A DNA stretch of 7,486 nucleotides from DHVE2 group archaeon (GCA_026986135.1 JALSPD010000156.1:1-7486), one strand, 5' to 3'; positions 1 to 4,753 are shown, counted from the first letter of the stretch. A program made the numbers and translations. Notes: generated from the sequence alone by a model not told the origin.

Positions 1-1
1 C

Positions 2-136
2 ATAGAGGCACTTAGATGGGGCATGCCTCCTACGGGGGGCGTGGGTATAGGGGTGGATCGCCTCACAATGATACTCACAGGCAAAGAGAGCATAAAAGAG
101 GTGATACTTTTCCCCATGCTCGCGCCAAAAGAGTAA
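2..136 (+). CDS. lysS: Lysyl-tRNA synthetase, class II (C-terminal end only)
   Basis: This is the last 44 codons of a gene whose body lies before the window. The frame opens at base 2 and reads to a TAA at 134-136. The peptide contains GMPPTGGVGIGVDRL followed by TMILTGKESIKEVILFPML, which is class II synthetase motif 3 and the closing segment typical of class IIb LysRS. The motif 3 arginine in GVDRL contacts ATP in this family. The enzyme charges tRNA-Lys with lysine in the cytoplasm. The PPTGG wording before motif 3 separates LysRS from the related AspRS and AsnRS. Archaea use either class I or class II LysRS, so this organism has at least the class II form. The next gene starts 39 bp downstream on the same strand but has its own TATA box, so co-transcription is not required. 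Confidence 0.93.
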   Translation: MEALRWGMPPTGGVGIGVDRLTMILTGKESIKEVILFPMLAPKE

Positions 137-143
137 GGCCAAG

Positions 144-152
144 CTATATATC
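144..152 (+). promoter_or_regulatory. TATA box for the RCK_C membrane protein gene
   Basis: CTATATATC lies in the 39 bp gap after lysS. Its centre (about 148) is 28 bp before the ATG at 176, the archaeal TATA-to-start distance. No Shine-Dalgarno sequence precedes the ATG (ACTATAACA), so the transcript is probably leaderless or nearly so. Confidence 0.6.
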
Positions 153-175
153 CAATTTTACAATTAACTATAACA

Positions 176-958
176 ATGCTCGCTTTGATCTCATTACTGC
201 TGGTAATACTATTTTCAATAATATTCACCCGTATAGGAGCCATAGCCCTGGAGATGACAGGCATATCAAGGGATGTGGCTGCATTCCAGGCCCAATCGGC
301 CTACACTGGGGTGGGATTCACCACCAGTGAATCGGAATATGTTGTATCGCATCCTGTGCGTAGAAAGATAATACGCATCCTGATGTTTGTTGGAAGCGCA
401 GGTATCGCATCTGCAATCGCCATGCTCTTTCTCACCTTTGCAGGCAACACACAGGAGGAGGCAATTCACAACCTTACATATCTTTTAATAGGCATATTTC
501 TCCTGTTTATTTTTGGAAAATCAAAACTTGTGGATCGTGCCCTTCGCTACATCATCCAGGGTGCACTAAAACGGTTCACCAAACTAAGGATTTACGATTA
601 CGAGTTGCTTCTGGGAATAGGAAAAGGTTACGCCATTGGCCAGATAATTGTGAAAGAAAATAACTGGCTGGCCAACAGATCTCTCAGAGAGTTGAGATTG
701 AATGAAGAGGGTGTTCTCGTTCTTGGCATTGAAAGGAAGAGAGGCGATAAGGTAATGTACATAGGGGCACCAAGGGGTGATACGAAAATCCTGGAAGGAG
801 ACAAGATAATATGCTACGGTCCAGAGGAAGTAATAGAAGATCTTGCACATCGTCTCAAAGGAAAACTCGGAGATGAAGCACATCGCAGGGAAACAGTCAA
901 AGAGAAGATGAGAGAAAAAATGGAGAAGATTGAGACGGAAAATTCAGGTGGCACATGA
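176..958 (+). CDS. TrkA-C (RCK_C) domain membrane protein, possible cation channel or transport regulator
   Basis: A 260-residue protein. Hydrophobic segments lie at about 2-25, 65-89 and 97-115, followed by a cytosolic RCK_C/TrkA-C domain at about 140-228 and a charged, probably helical tail. Between the first two segments is FQAQSAYTGVGFTTSE (37-52), which resembles the pore-loop region of TrkH/KtrB potassium transporter subunits, so segments 1-2 could form one M1-P-M2 hairpin. RCK_C domains bind small ligands such as nucleotides and gate potassium or other cation transporters. Bacteria and archaea have similar short TrkA-C membrane proteins of unproved function. The ATG at 176 is chosen because a TATA box lies 28 bp upstream. 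It is tail-to-tail with the zinc-ribbon gene, 8 bp apart. The domain call is secure; channel activity and ion selectivity are inference. It could also be a regulatory subunit for a separate pore protein. Confidence 0.82.
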   Translation: MLALISLLLVILFSIIFTRIGAIALEMTGISRDVAAFQAQSAYTGVGFTTSESEYVVSHPVRRKIIRILMFVGSAGIASAIAMLFLTFAGNTQEEAIHNLTYLLIGIFLLFIFGKSKLVDRALRYIIQGALKRFTKLRIYDYELLLGIGKGYAIGQIIVKENNWLANRSLRELRLNEEGVLVLGIERKRGDKVMYIGAPRGDTKILEGDKIICYGPEEVIEDLAHRLKGKLGDEAHRRETVKEKMREKMEKIETENSGGT

Positions 959-966
959 TCCAAACA

Positions 967-1242
967 TCATTCCATCGGTTGCTCACCTGGCATATGGTTA
1001 ATGGGTGTACGGGATATCTCACTGGCCGATGGGAACTTTTTTACCTTATACGGTGTCTTGCATTCTGTGCACACAAGATATTTTTTAGTTCCCAGAGGTA
1101 TGAGTGGCAGGAAAAAAATGGTAAATGCTCGTTTTTGCAGTAGAAGCTGATGGTTTGTTTCTCTTCCGCACTTGGGACATTCTCTTACAACATAGGCATC
1201 GTAGAGATGATTCTTCTTTTTTATACCAAAGAAAATTATCAT
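967..1242 (-). CDS. Small zinc-ribbon protein
   Basis: A 91-residue protein with two zinc knuckles, C22-P-K-C25 and C58-T-E-C61, predicted to bind one zinc ion. The order is a hydrophobic start (MIIFFG), the first CxxC, then a hydrophobic stretch FTIFFLPLIPLG at 40-51, then the second CxxC. This matches a widespread family of short zinc-ribbon proteins, of unknown function, in which an FxxFFxPxxP-like segment separates the knuckles. The tail after residue 66 is polar and probably disordered. It is the second gene of an operon: its ATG overlaps the TGA of the upstream gene as ATGA (1239-1242), and a strong GGAGGTG lies 8 nt before the ATG inside that gene. It is therefore probably translated by coupling or direct initiation. 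No specific function can be assigned. Confidence 0.83.
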   Translation of the reverse strand: MIIFFGIKKKNHLYDAYVVRECPKCGRETNHQLLLQKRAFTIFFLPLIPLGTKKYLVCTECKTPYKVKKFPSASEISRTPINHMPGEQPME

Positions 1243-1775
1243 TTCTTGAGCACCTCCTCAAGCTTGGGTTTTTTATGCATCCAGTAACCAACAACCACGG
1301 CCACAATGATTACGCTCATACAGAATATTCCCCCTGCGTATTCCCATAAATAGTCTGACATGCCCTTGCTTTCTACCTTGGAGGTTATGGTGTAATTCAC
1401 AGGATAATCACCCTTAGCACCTGATACTGTATACTCCATATTGTCTATCACCAGATAGTAATCTCCATTGCCTCTCCAGTGAAAGCTTGTGGTATTTTCC
1501 TCTGCAATTTCGTAATGGAACGATAGAGATGTGGGCGATATATATTCATCGTATTCCTTGCTGGTAAGAAGATAAAAGTCCACAGATCTATTTGTTTTTA
1601 CTGTTATGTCCAGTATCTTATTTTTATCCACGGGATGTATGTGATATACTGCATATTGCTGCGATGGAATCTCGGCGGTTTGGGTGAAATCTCCCTTTAT
1701 TTCCGCTGTACCTGCAGCAACCCCAGATATCACTATAAACAATATAGCCAATATAACCATTACATCCGAGTACAT
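1239..1775 (-). CDS. Secreted, C-terminally membrane-anchored protein of unknown function
   Basis: A 178-residue protein. Residues 6-21 (VMVILAILFIVISGVA) form a hydrophobic signal sequence. Residues about 25-135 are an extracytoplasmic domain rich in aromatic and beta-prone stretches, and 147-166 are a transmembrane helix followed by a short basic tail (MHKKPKLEEVLKK), so the C-terminus should be cytosolic. Three N-glycosylation sequons lie in the outer domain: N62-R-S, N94-T-T and N127-Y-T. The pattern of an early YHIHPV strand, then VDFYLLTSKEY, then GDYYLVIDN resembles beta-sandwich domains of the PPC (pre-peptidase C-terminal) type, but this is a visual impression only. It is the first gene of an operon with the zinc-ribbon gene (ATGA overlap). 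Start M1 fits the TATA distance (about 22 bp); M6 (1760) is possible and would give a signal peptide with a short leader. No function is claimed. Confidence 0.8.
   Translation of the reverse strand: MYSDVMVILAILFIVISGVAAGTAEIKGDFTQTAEIPSQQYAVYHIHPVDKNKILDITVKTNRSVDFYLLTSKEYDEYISPTSLSFHYEIAEENTTSFHWRGNGDYYLVIDNMEYTVSGAKGDYPVNYTITSKVESKGMSDYLWEYAGGIFCMSVIIVAVVVGYWMHKKPKLEEVLKK
1251..1257 (-). promoter_or_regulatory. Shine-Dalgarno site of the zinc-ribbon gene
   Basis: The minus strand reads GGAGGTG then 8 nt then ATG (1242-1240). This is a near-perfect match to the archaeal anti-Shine-Dalgarno sequence and sits inside the last codons of the upstream gene. It is the only strong Shine-Dalgarno site among the starts in this window, and it belongs to the only internal operon gene, which supports leaderless initiation for the others. 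Confidence 0.75.
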
Positions 1776-1793
1776 ATATGGTTATAACAACCC

Positions 1794-1803
1794 AATATAA
1801 AAT
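1794..1803 (-). promoter_or_regulatory. TATA box for the secreted-protein/zinc-ribbon operon
   Basis: The minus strand reads ATTTTATATT, centred about 22 bp before the ATG at 1775 and 37 bp before the alternative ATG at 1760. It is one half of a divergent promoter region shared with the phosphoribulokinase gene. Confidence 0.55.
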
Positions 1804-1821
1804 ATTTTTCCATTATGTTCT

Positions 1822-1833
1822 ACTCTTAAGAGT
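1822..1833. promoter_or_regulatory. Perfect 12-bp palindrome, candidate operator
   Basis: ACTCTTAAGAGT is a perfect palindrome with its centre at 1827.5, almost exactly midway between the two divergent TATA boxes (about 1798 and 1860). That is a plausible place for a dimeric regulator acting on both promoters. Chance occurrence in AT-rich DNA cannot be excluded from one copy. Confidence 0.35.
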
Positions 1834-1856
1834 CCCCAATGGAGAAATTCGGATAG

Positions 1857-1864
1857 TTTTTATT
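1857..1864 (+). promoter_or_regulatory. TATA box for the phosphoribulokinase gene
   Basis: TTTTTATT, preceded by a purine-containing GGATAG that could act as a BRE, is centred about 25 bp before the ATG at 1886. The same T-rich TATA form (TTTTTATTT) occurs before the tRNA-binding gene. There is no Shine-Dalgarno site, so the transcript is probably leaderless. Confidence 0.5.
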
Positions 1865-1885
1865 CAAAATTGATATACTCTACAC

Positions 1886-2839
1886 ATGGATGGGACGTTC
1901 AGGAAACATCTTGAAAATTACGAGGGATCTCTGATAATAGGCGTAGCAGGAGATTCTGGCAGTGGGAAAAGCACATTTACCCGGAGCATAAGTAATCTCT
2001 TAGGTGATGACCTCGTTTCGTTTTTTTCTCTTGATGATTATCATACTGAAGACAGAGAGACTCGTAAAAGAACTGGACACATACCCCTGGATCCAAAGAT
2101 TAATAATCTTAAACTGGCTGCGCAGCATCTCAGGGAATTGAGAAAGGGCAACGCTGTGATAAAACCTGTTTACAATCACCACACAGGTAAATTTGATCCC
2201 GAAGAGGTATTTGAACCCAAGAAAATAGTTATTGTGGAGGGACTTCATACCCTTTATGATGAGCTTAGAAAATACATGGATCTCAAAATTTATGTGGATC
2301 CTTCTCGCGAGGTTAAATGGAAATGGAAGATTAAGAGGGATGTTGAGGAGAGAGGATATAGCGAAGAGGAGGTCTGGAAAGAGATAAGGATAAGGGAGCC
2401 GTACTACAAGCGCTATATTGACTTTCAAAAGATATATGCAGATGTTGTCATAAAAATTGACCAGTCAAGATTTATACTGGAGGATTCCTACAATGTAGAG
2501 ATCATCATGAAAACCCTTGAATTTCCGCTAAGCGGCATAGACATGCATCTTAATCTTTCCTCCCTTATAAACACATCCCAAAGACCCATGGGAATGTTCT
2601 ACAGAGATGATTATTACTACAACAAAAAGGTGTCAAGAATAGGATTTGACGGTTTCATTCCAAGATCAGCCATTGAGGAACTTGAAAGGAAAATAATGGA
2701 GTACACAGGATTTGAGGATAACTACATCATAGAGAATAGTGAATACATAAACGGCATCCAGATAGCACAGCTCATGGTAGCGTGGTATTTTACAGAGATG
2801 ATGAGCAACATATTTAGGGAAATTTCTGGGTTATCTTAG
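1886..2839 (+). CDS. prk: Phosphoribulokinase (archaeal type)
   Basis: A 317-residue P-loop kinase predicted to convert ribulose 5-phosphate and ATP to ribulose 1,5-bisphosphate, the substrate of RuBisCO. The Walker A loop is GDSGSGKS (22-29). LDDYH at 49-53 contains the expected catalytic Asp, and D56, R57, R60 and K61 follow in the DREXRK pattern of phosphoribulokinases. Further family signatures are LDPKINN (68-74), KPVYNHHTG (93-101), IVEGLH (116-121) and the KIKRDVEERGYS segment (148-159). These follow the plant/cyanobacterial PRK order closely, more so than uridine kinases. The C-terminal 100 residues look like those of archaeal PRKs. In methanogens such an enzyme works in a RuBisCO-containing reductive hexulose-phosphate pathway; whether that applies here depends on genes outside the window. 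It has its own TATA box and is divergent from the secreted-protein operon. Its 3' end overlaps the convergent tRNA-binding gene by 9 bp. A uridine-kinase-like role is the main alternative. Confidence 0.85.
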   Translation: MDGTFRKHLENYEGSLIIGVAGDSGSGKSTFTRSISNLLGDDLVSFFSLDDYHTEDRETRKRTGHIPLDPKINNLKLAAQHLRELRKGNAVIKPVYNHHTGKFDPEEVFEPKKIVIVEGLHTLYDELRKYMDLKIYVDPSREVKWKWKIKRDVEERGYSEEEVWKEIRIREPYYKRYIDFQKIYADVVIKIDQSRFILEDSYNVEIIMKTLEFPLSGIDMHLNLSSLINTSQRPMGMFYRDDYYYNKKVSRIGFDGFIPRSAIEELERKIMEYTGFEDNYIIENSEYINGIQIAQLMVAWYFTEMMSNIFREISGLS

Positions 2840-3481
2840 GTAAGCAAGCACCTCTTTTCTTGCGTTCTTTCTTTCCTCCTCAGTCAACACGGGCATTTCC
2901 CCGGGATTTCCATCTTTTACTGCGTGAGAAAGAAACATACCTTCACTTATTTCACCGAAGAATTCCGCAGGAGGAAGAAGGGCCACGGGCAATTTCTCGC
3001 CCTCTTTTACATCAGGTATGTTTGTAACCACCGTAATAACCTTGCCCACATTTACATTGCATATGCGAAGATTATCTGCGTTTGGATGCTTCATCACGCT
3101 TTCAATCTCTCCGATTCTTATGTCCACGGCAAATTCCGGATCATCCGGGAGCCTTAACCGCGACTCAAGATTGTAAAGGATATTCAAACAGAACTTTATG
3201 CTGGATATTGCAAGTCTGCTGTACTTCATCTCTCTGAGCTTCACTGCCCAGCTATTTCCCCCCAGAAGATTCAGGAGGGACAAGCACATTCTACGCAGAT
3301 CCTCCAGATACTCTTTCAGATCCTCCACCTCAGCGTAAGAATACTTTATCTCCATAATCTTTGACGCTATCTCTTTAAGTATTCCAGATCTTTTGATCTC
3401 CCTGTGATTTGAAAGGTACTTTTCCATCTCGCCCACACATTTCTCAGCCATAAGTATTTTTGGGCTGTTAGCTGTATCCAT
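2831..3481 (-). CDS. tRNA-binding OB-fold protein with helical N-terminal domain
   Basis: A 216-residue protein. Residues about 117-205 form an EMAPII/Trbp111-type tRNA-binding OB fold: VDIRIGEIESVMKHPNADN (119-137), then LRICNVNVG, TVVTNIPDVKEGEKL and a closing FFGEISEGMFLSH segment. The HPNADNL motif and the SEGM motif are hallmarks of this domain, which is also found at the C-terminus of bacterial MetRS and PheRS and in Arc1p/EMAPII. The N-terminal 115 residues are predicted to be mostly alpha-helical and charged, and I do not recognise them. They could mediate dimerisation or docking to a synthetase. Likely role: a cytosolic tRNA-binding cofactor or chaperone. The start at 3481 is supported by a TATA box 24 bp upstream; M11 is less likely. 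The gene is divergent from the GTPase gene, and its stop overlaps the end of the phosphoribulokinase gene. Confidence 0.85.
   Translation of the reverse strand: MDTANSPKILMAEKCVGEMEKYLSNHREIKRSGILKEIASKIMEIKYSYAEVEDLKEYLEDLRRMCLSLLNLLGGNSWAVKLREMKYSRLAISSIKFCLNILYNLESRLRLPDDPEFAVDIRIGEIESVMKHPNADNLRICNVNVGKVITVVTNIPDVKEGEKLPVALLPPAEFFGEISEGMFLSHAVKDGNPGEMPVLTEEERKNARKEVLAYLR
2844..2880 (+). terminator. Possible weak hairpin plus pyrimidine tract after phosphoribulokinase
   Basis: GCAAG (2844-2848) and CTTGC (2859-2863) can form a 5-bp stem, 5 nt after the stop codon, followed by a T-rich pyrimidine run to 2880. The same bases encode the Lys/Arg/Glu-rich C-terminus of the convergent gene, which explains part of the composition, so the call is weak. 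Confidence 0.2.
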
Positions 3482-3490
3482 AGGGGAGTA

Positions 3491-3500
3491 TCCTGCAGGA
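3491..3500. promoter_or_regulatory. 10-bp palindrome inside the tRNA-binding gene promoter
   Basis: TCCTGCAGGA is a perfect palindrome lying between the TATA box (3501-3509) and the predicted transcription start near 3481. A protein bound here would block polymerase entry, the usual place for archaeal repressors. Single copy, so speculative. Confidence 0.3.
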
Positions 3501-3509
3501 AAATAAAAA
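3501..3509 (-). promoter_or_regulatory. TATA box for the tRNA-binding protein gene
   Basis: The minus strand reads TTTTTATTT, centred 24 bp before the ATG at 3481. There is no Shine-Dalgarno site directly before the ATG, only a pyrimidine-rich ACTCCCCT, so leaderless translation is likely. Confidence 0.5.
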
Positions 3510-3528
3510 GATTTATGATTTAAAAACG

Positions 3529-3539
3529 ACGATTATCGT
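3529..3539. promoter_or_regulatory. Inverted repeat between divergent promoters, candidate operator
   Basis: ACGAT-T-ATCGT is a perfect inverted repeat with 5-bp arms. A longer overlapping pair, AACGA (3525-3529) and TCGTT (3536-3540), shares part of it. The centre at 3534 is close to the midpoint of the two divergent TATA boxes (3505 and 3573). Confidence 0.3.
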
Positions 3540-3569
3540 TATGAAAAAGTAATGATTTGAACAAAAAAT

Positions 3570-3577
3570 TAATATAT
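3570..3577 (+). promoter_or_regulatory. TATA box for the small GTPase gene
   Basis: TAATATAT is centred 25-26 bp before the ATG at 3599. A longer open frame begins at 3557, but that start lies upstream of this TATA box, so the box decides for the start at 3599. Confidence 0.65.
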
Positions 3578-3598
3578 CTCGGCAATGTATGGTGTGAT

Positions 3599-4114
3599 AT
3601 GGCAAAGTACAAATTCAAGGTTTGCTTGATGGGGGATCCGGGTGTGGGAAAGACATCATTGATAAGAAGATATGTTTACGGTGTGTTTTCCGATAAATAC
3701 CTTAAAACCATAGGTACCAACATTTACAAAAAAGAGATTTCGGTGGACAATCATGATGCAGTACTCATGATCTGGGATATAATGGGAGAAGAAACATTCA
3801 GACAGATTTTGAAAACATCATATTTCTACGGATCCGACGCTCTTATGGCTGTAGGTGATATAACCAGAAAAGAAACCATTGAATCCCTCACAGAGTGGAT
3901 AGATGCCGCTGAGGGAGTGATAGAAAAAAAGGTACCCATAATAATGGTGGCTAACAAGAGTGATCTTGAATGGGCAGTTGAAGAGGAATACCTTGAGGAA
4001 ATAAGCAAAGCTGTGGGAGCAATAGGATACATTATAACAAGCGCAAAAACAGGGGAGCATGTAAATGAGGCATTTGAAACTCTGACTAGAAAATTACTCC
4101 AAAACGTCAATTAA
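3599..4114 (+). CDS. Rab/Ras-like small GTPase
   Basis: A 171-residue protein from ATG 3599; a 14-residue longer frame exists but contains the promoter. All five G motifs are present: G1 GDPGVGKTS (12-20), the switch I Thr in KTIGT (36-40), G3 WDIMGEE (59-65), G4 NKSD (119-122) and G5 TSAK (147-150). Order and length match a minimal Ras/Rab-type domain that binds GTP and cycles between active and inactive forms. The position equivalent to Ras Gly12 is Pro14, and the Ras Gln61 equivalent in DxxGQE is Glu64. Both differ from canonical Ras and may alter intrinsic hydrolysis. The C-terminus (KLLQNVN) has no cysteine, so prenylation is excluded, and there is no transmembrane segment, suggesting a cytosolic protein. 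No GAP, exchange factor or Roadblock/longin partner is visible nearby. It overlaps the convergent HAD gene by 21 bp. Confidence 0.88.
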   Translation: MAKYKFKVCLMGDPGVGKTSLIRRYVYGVFSDKYLKTIGTNIYKKEISVDNHDAVLMIWDIMGEETFRQILKTSYFYGSDALMAVGDITRKETIESLTEWIDAAEGVIEKKVPIIMVANKSDLEWAVEEEYLEEISKAVGAIGYIITSAKTGEHVNEAFETLTRKLLQNVN

Positions 4115-4753
4115 TCCCCTCTCCCGCAGGAGAGGGATCAGATCAGCAACGCTCTCTATTACCGCATCGGCCCCGTTATCAATGAGTTTTTTCTCATTCT
4201 CGTGTCCAGTAAGAACGCCCACCGTAAAAACTCCTGCTTCTCTCCCTGATTGCATATCTGGCCAGTAATCCCCCACAAATACCGTCTCCTCAGGACCTAC
4301 ATTGAACTTTTTCATGGCTTCAAGTATGAGTTCTGTTCTCCTTCGCCCATCGCAGTAGTTGTCGTTGCGTGTATATACATAATCCACAAAACCATCCATG
4401 TTGAATCTCTTAAGTTCTTTCCAAACCTCTGAAGAGGGTACCATCCTCCCAGTTATTATTACAACATTTTTACCAAGATTTTTCAGGGTTTTAAGCGTAT
4501 CGTACGCGCCCTCTATGGGCCTATCCTTCTCACAGTAAAGATCGTTGTAATGAGAAAGAAAGTAATCCCAGAACTCTCTTTTGTTGATGCACACATAATC
4601 ATTGAGAGTATCATCCCTGTATTTATCCACAAATTCGCTCCATCCAACCTCCTGACATCCAAAATGTCGTAGAGCCATATTGAATATCTTATGAAATCGT
4701 GGCAAGGTGTCAATCAGGGTCTGATCCAGATCAAATATCACAAGCCTGAGCAT
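4094..4753 (-). CDS. HAD-superfamily hydrolase (phosphoglycolate-phosphatase-like)
   Basis: A 219-residue haloacid-dehalogenase-type phosphatase. Motif I is F-D8-L-D10-Q-T12, giving the nucleophile and acid/base Asp pair. Motif II is IITGR with T101. Motif IV is VFVGDYWPDM with D162 and D166, which bind magnesium. Residues about 15-80 form a helical C1 cap, as in phosphoglycolate phosphatases and related enzymes. The usual motif III lysine (in a GKPxP context) appears to be replaced by Arg137 in DGRRRTELI. The substrate cannot be told from the sequence; small phosphorylated metabolites are typical, and pyrophosphatase or nucleotidase activity is also possible. A TATA box lies about 25 bp before the ATG at 4753, consistent with a leaderless mRNA. 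The gene is divergent from radB and overlaps the 3' end of the GTPase gene. Confidence 0.85.
   Translation of the reverse strand: MLRLVIFDLDQTLIDTLPRFHKIFNMALRHFGCQEVGWSEFVDKYRDDTLNDYVCINKREFWDYFLSHYNDLYCEKDRPIEGAYDTLKTLKNLGKNVVIITGRMVPSSEVWKELKRFNMDGFVDYVYTRNDNYCDGRRRTELILEAMKKFNVGPEETVFVGDYWPDMQSGREAGVFTVGVLTGHENEKKLIDNGADAVIESVADLIPLLRERGLIDVLE
4117..4136 (+). terminator. Strong GC-rich hairpin just after the GTPase stop codon
   Basis: CCCTCTCC-CGCA-GGAGAGGG is a perfect 8-bp stem with a 4-nt loop, beginning 3 nt after the GTPase TAA (4112-4114). No T-run follows directly, so it is not a classical intrinsic terminator. It could mark or protect the 3' end of the GTPase mRNA. The same bases encode the C-terminal LLRERG of the HAD protein on the other strand, and the hairpin would also be present in that mRNA. 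Confidence 0.4.
4181..4198 (+). terminator. Possible U6-containing termination site downstream of the GTPase gene
   Basis: AATGAG-TTTTTT-CTCATT: a run of six T framed by 6-bp inverted repeats, 67 nt after the GTPase stop. Archaeal RNA polymerase terminates at U-rich stretches, so this is a candidate 3' end. It lies inside the opposite-strand HAD gene (codons for ENEKKLI), which could explain the A/T run. Confidence 0.25.

Noticed and set aside
16..330. Open frame of 104 codons on the + strand
   Set aside because: It overlaps the lysS end and the start of the RCK_C gene in another frame; the peptide is Gly/His/Arg-rich with no domain, and lysS motif 3 is clearly in a different frame.
955..1349. 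Small + strand frames over the zinc-ribbon/secreted-protein operon
   Set aside because: The minus strand carries two CxxC knuckles, a signal sequence, a transmembrane helix and an ATGA junction with a Shine-Dalgarno site; the + frames have none of these.
1871..1879. TGATATACT as the TATA box of phosphoribulokinase
   Set aside because: It is centred only about 11 bp from the ATG, too close; TTTTTATT at 1857-1864 fits the archaeal distance.
2000..2428. Open frame of 142 codons opposite the phosphoribulokinase gene
   Set aside because: It lies wholly inside a well-supported kinase gene, with no promoter or domain; it is a shadow of that gene.
3818..4110. Two open frames opposite the GTPase gene
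   Set aside because: Both are antisense shadows of conserved G motifs and show no independent signal.
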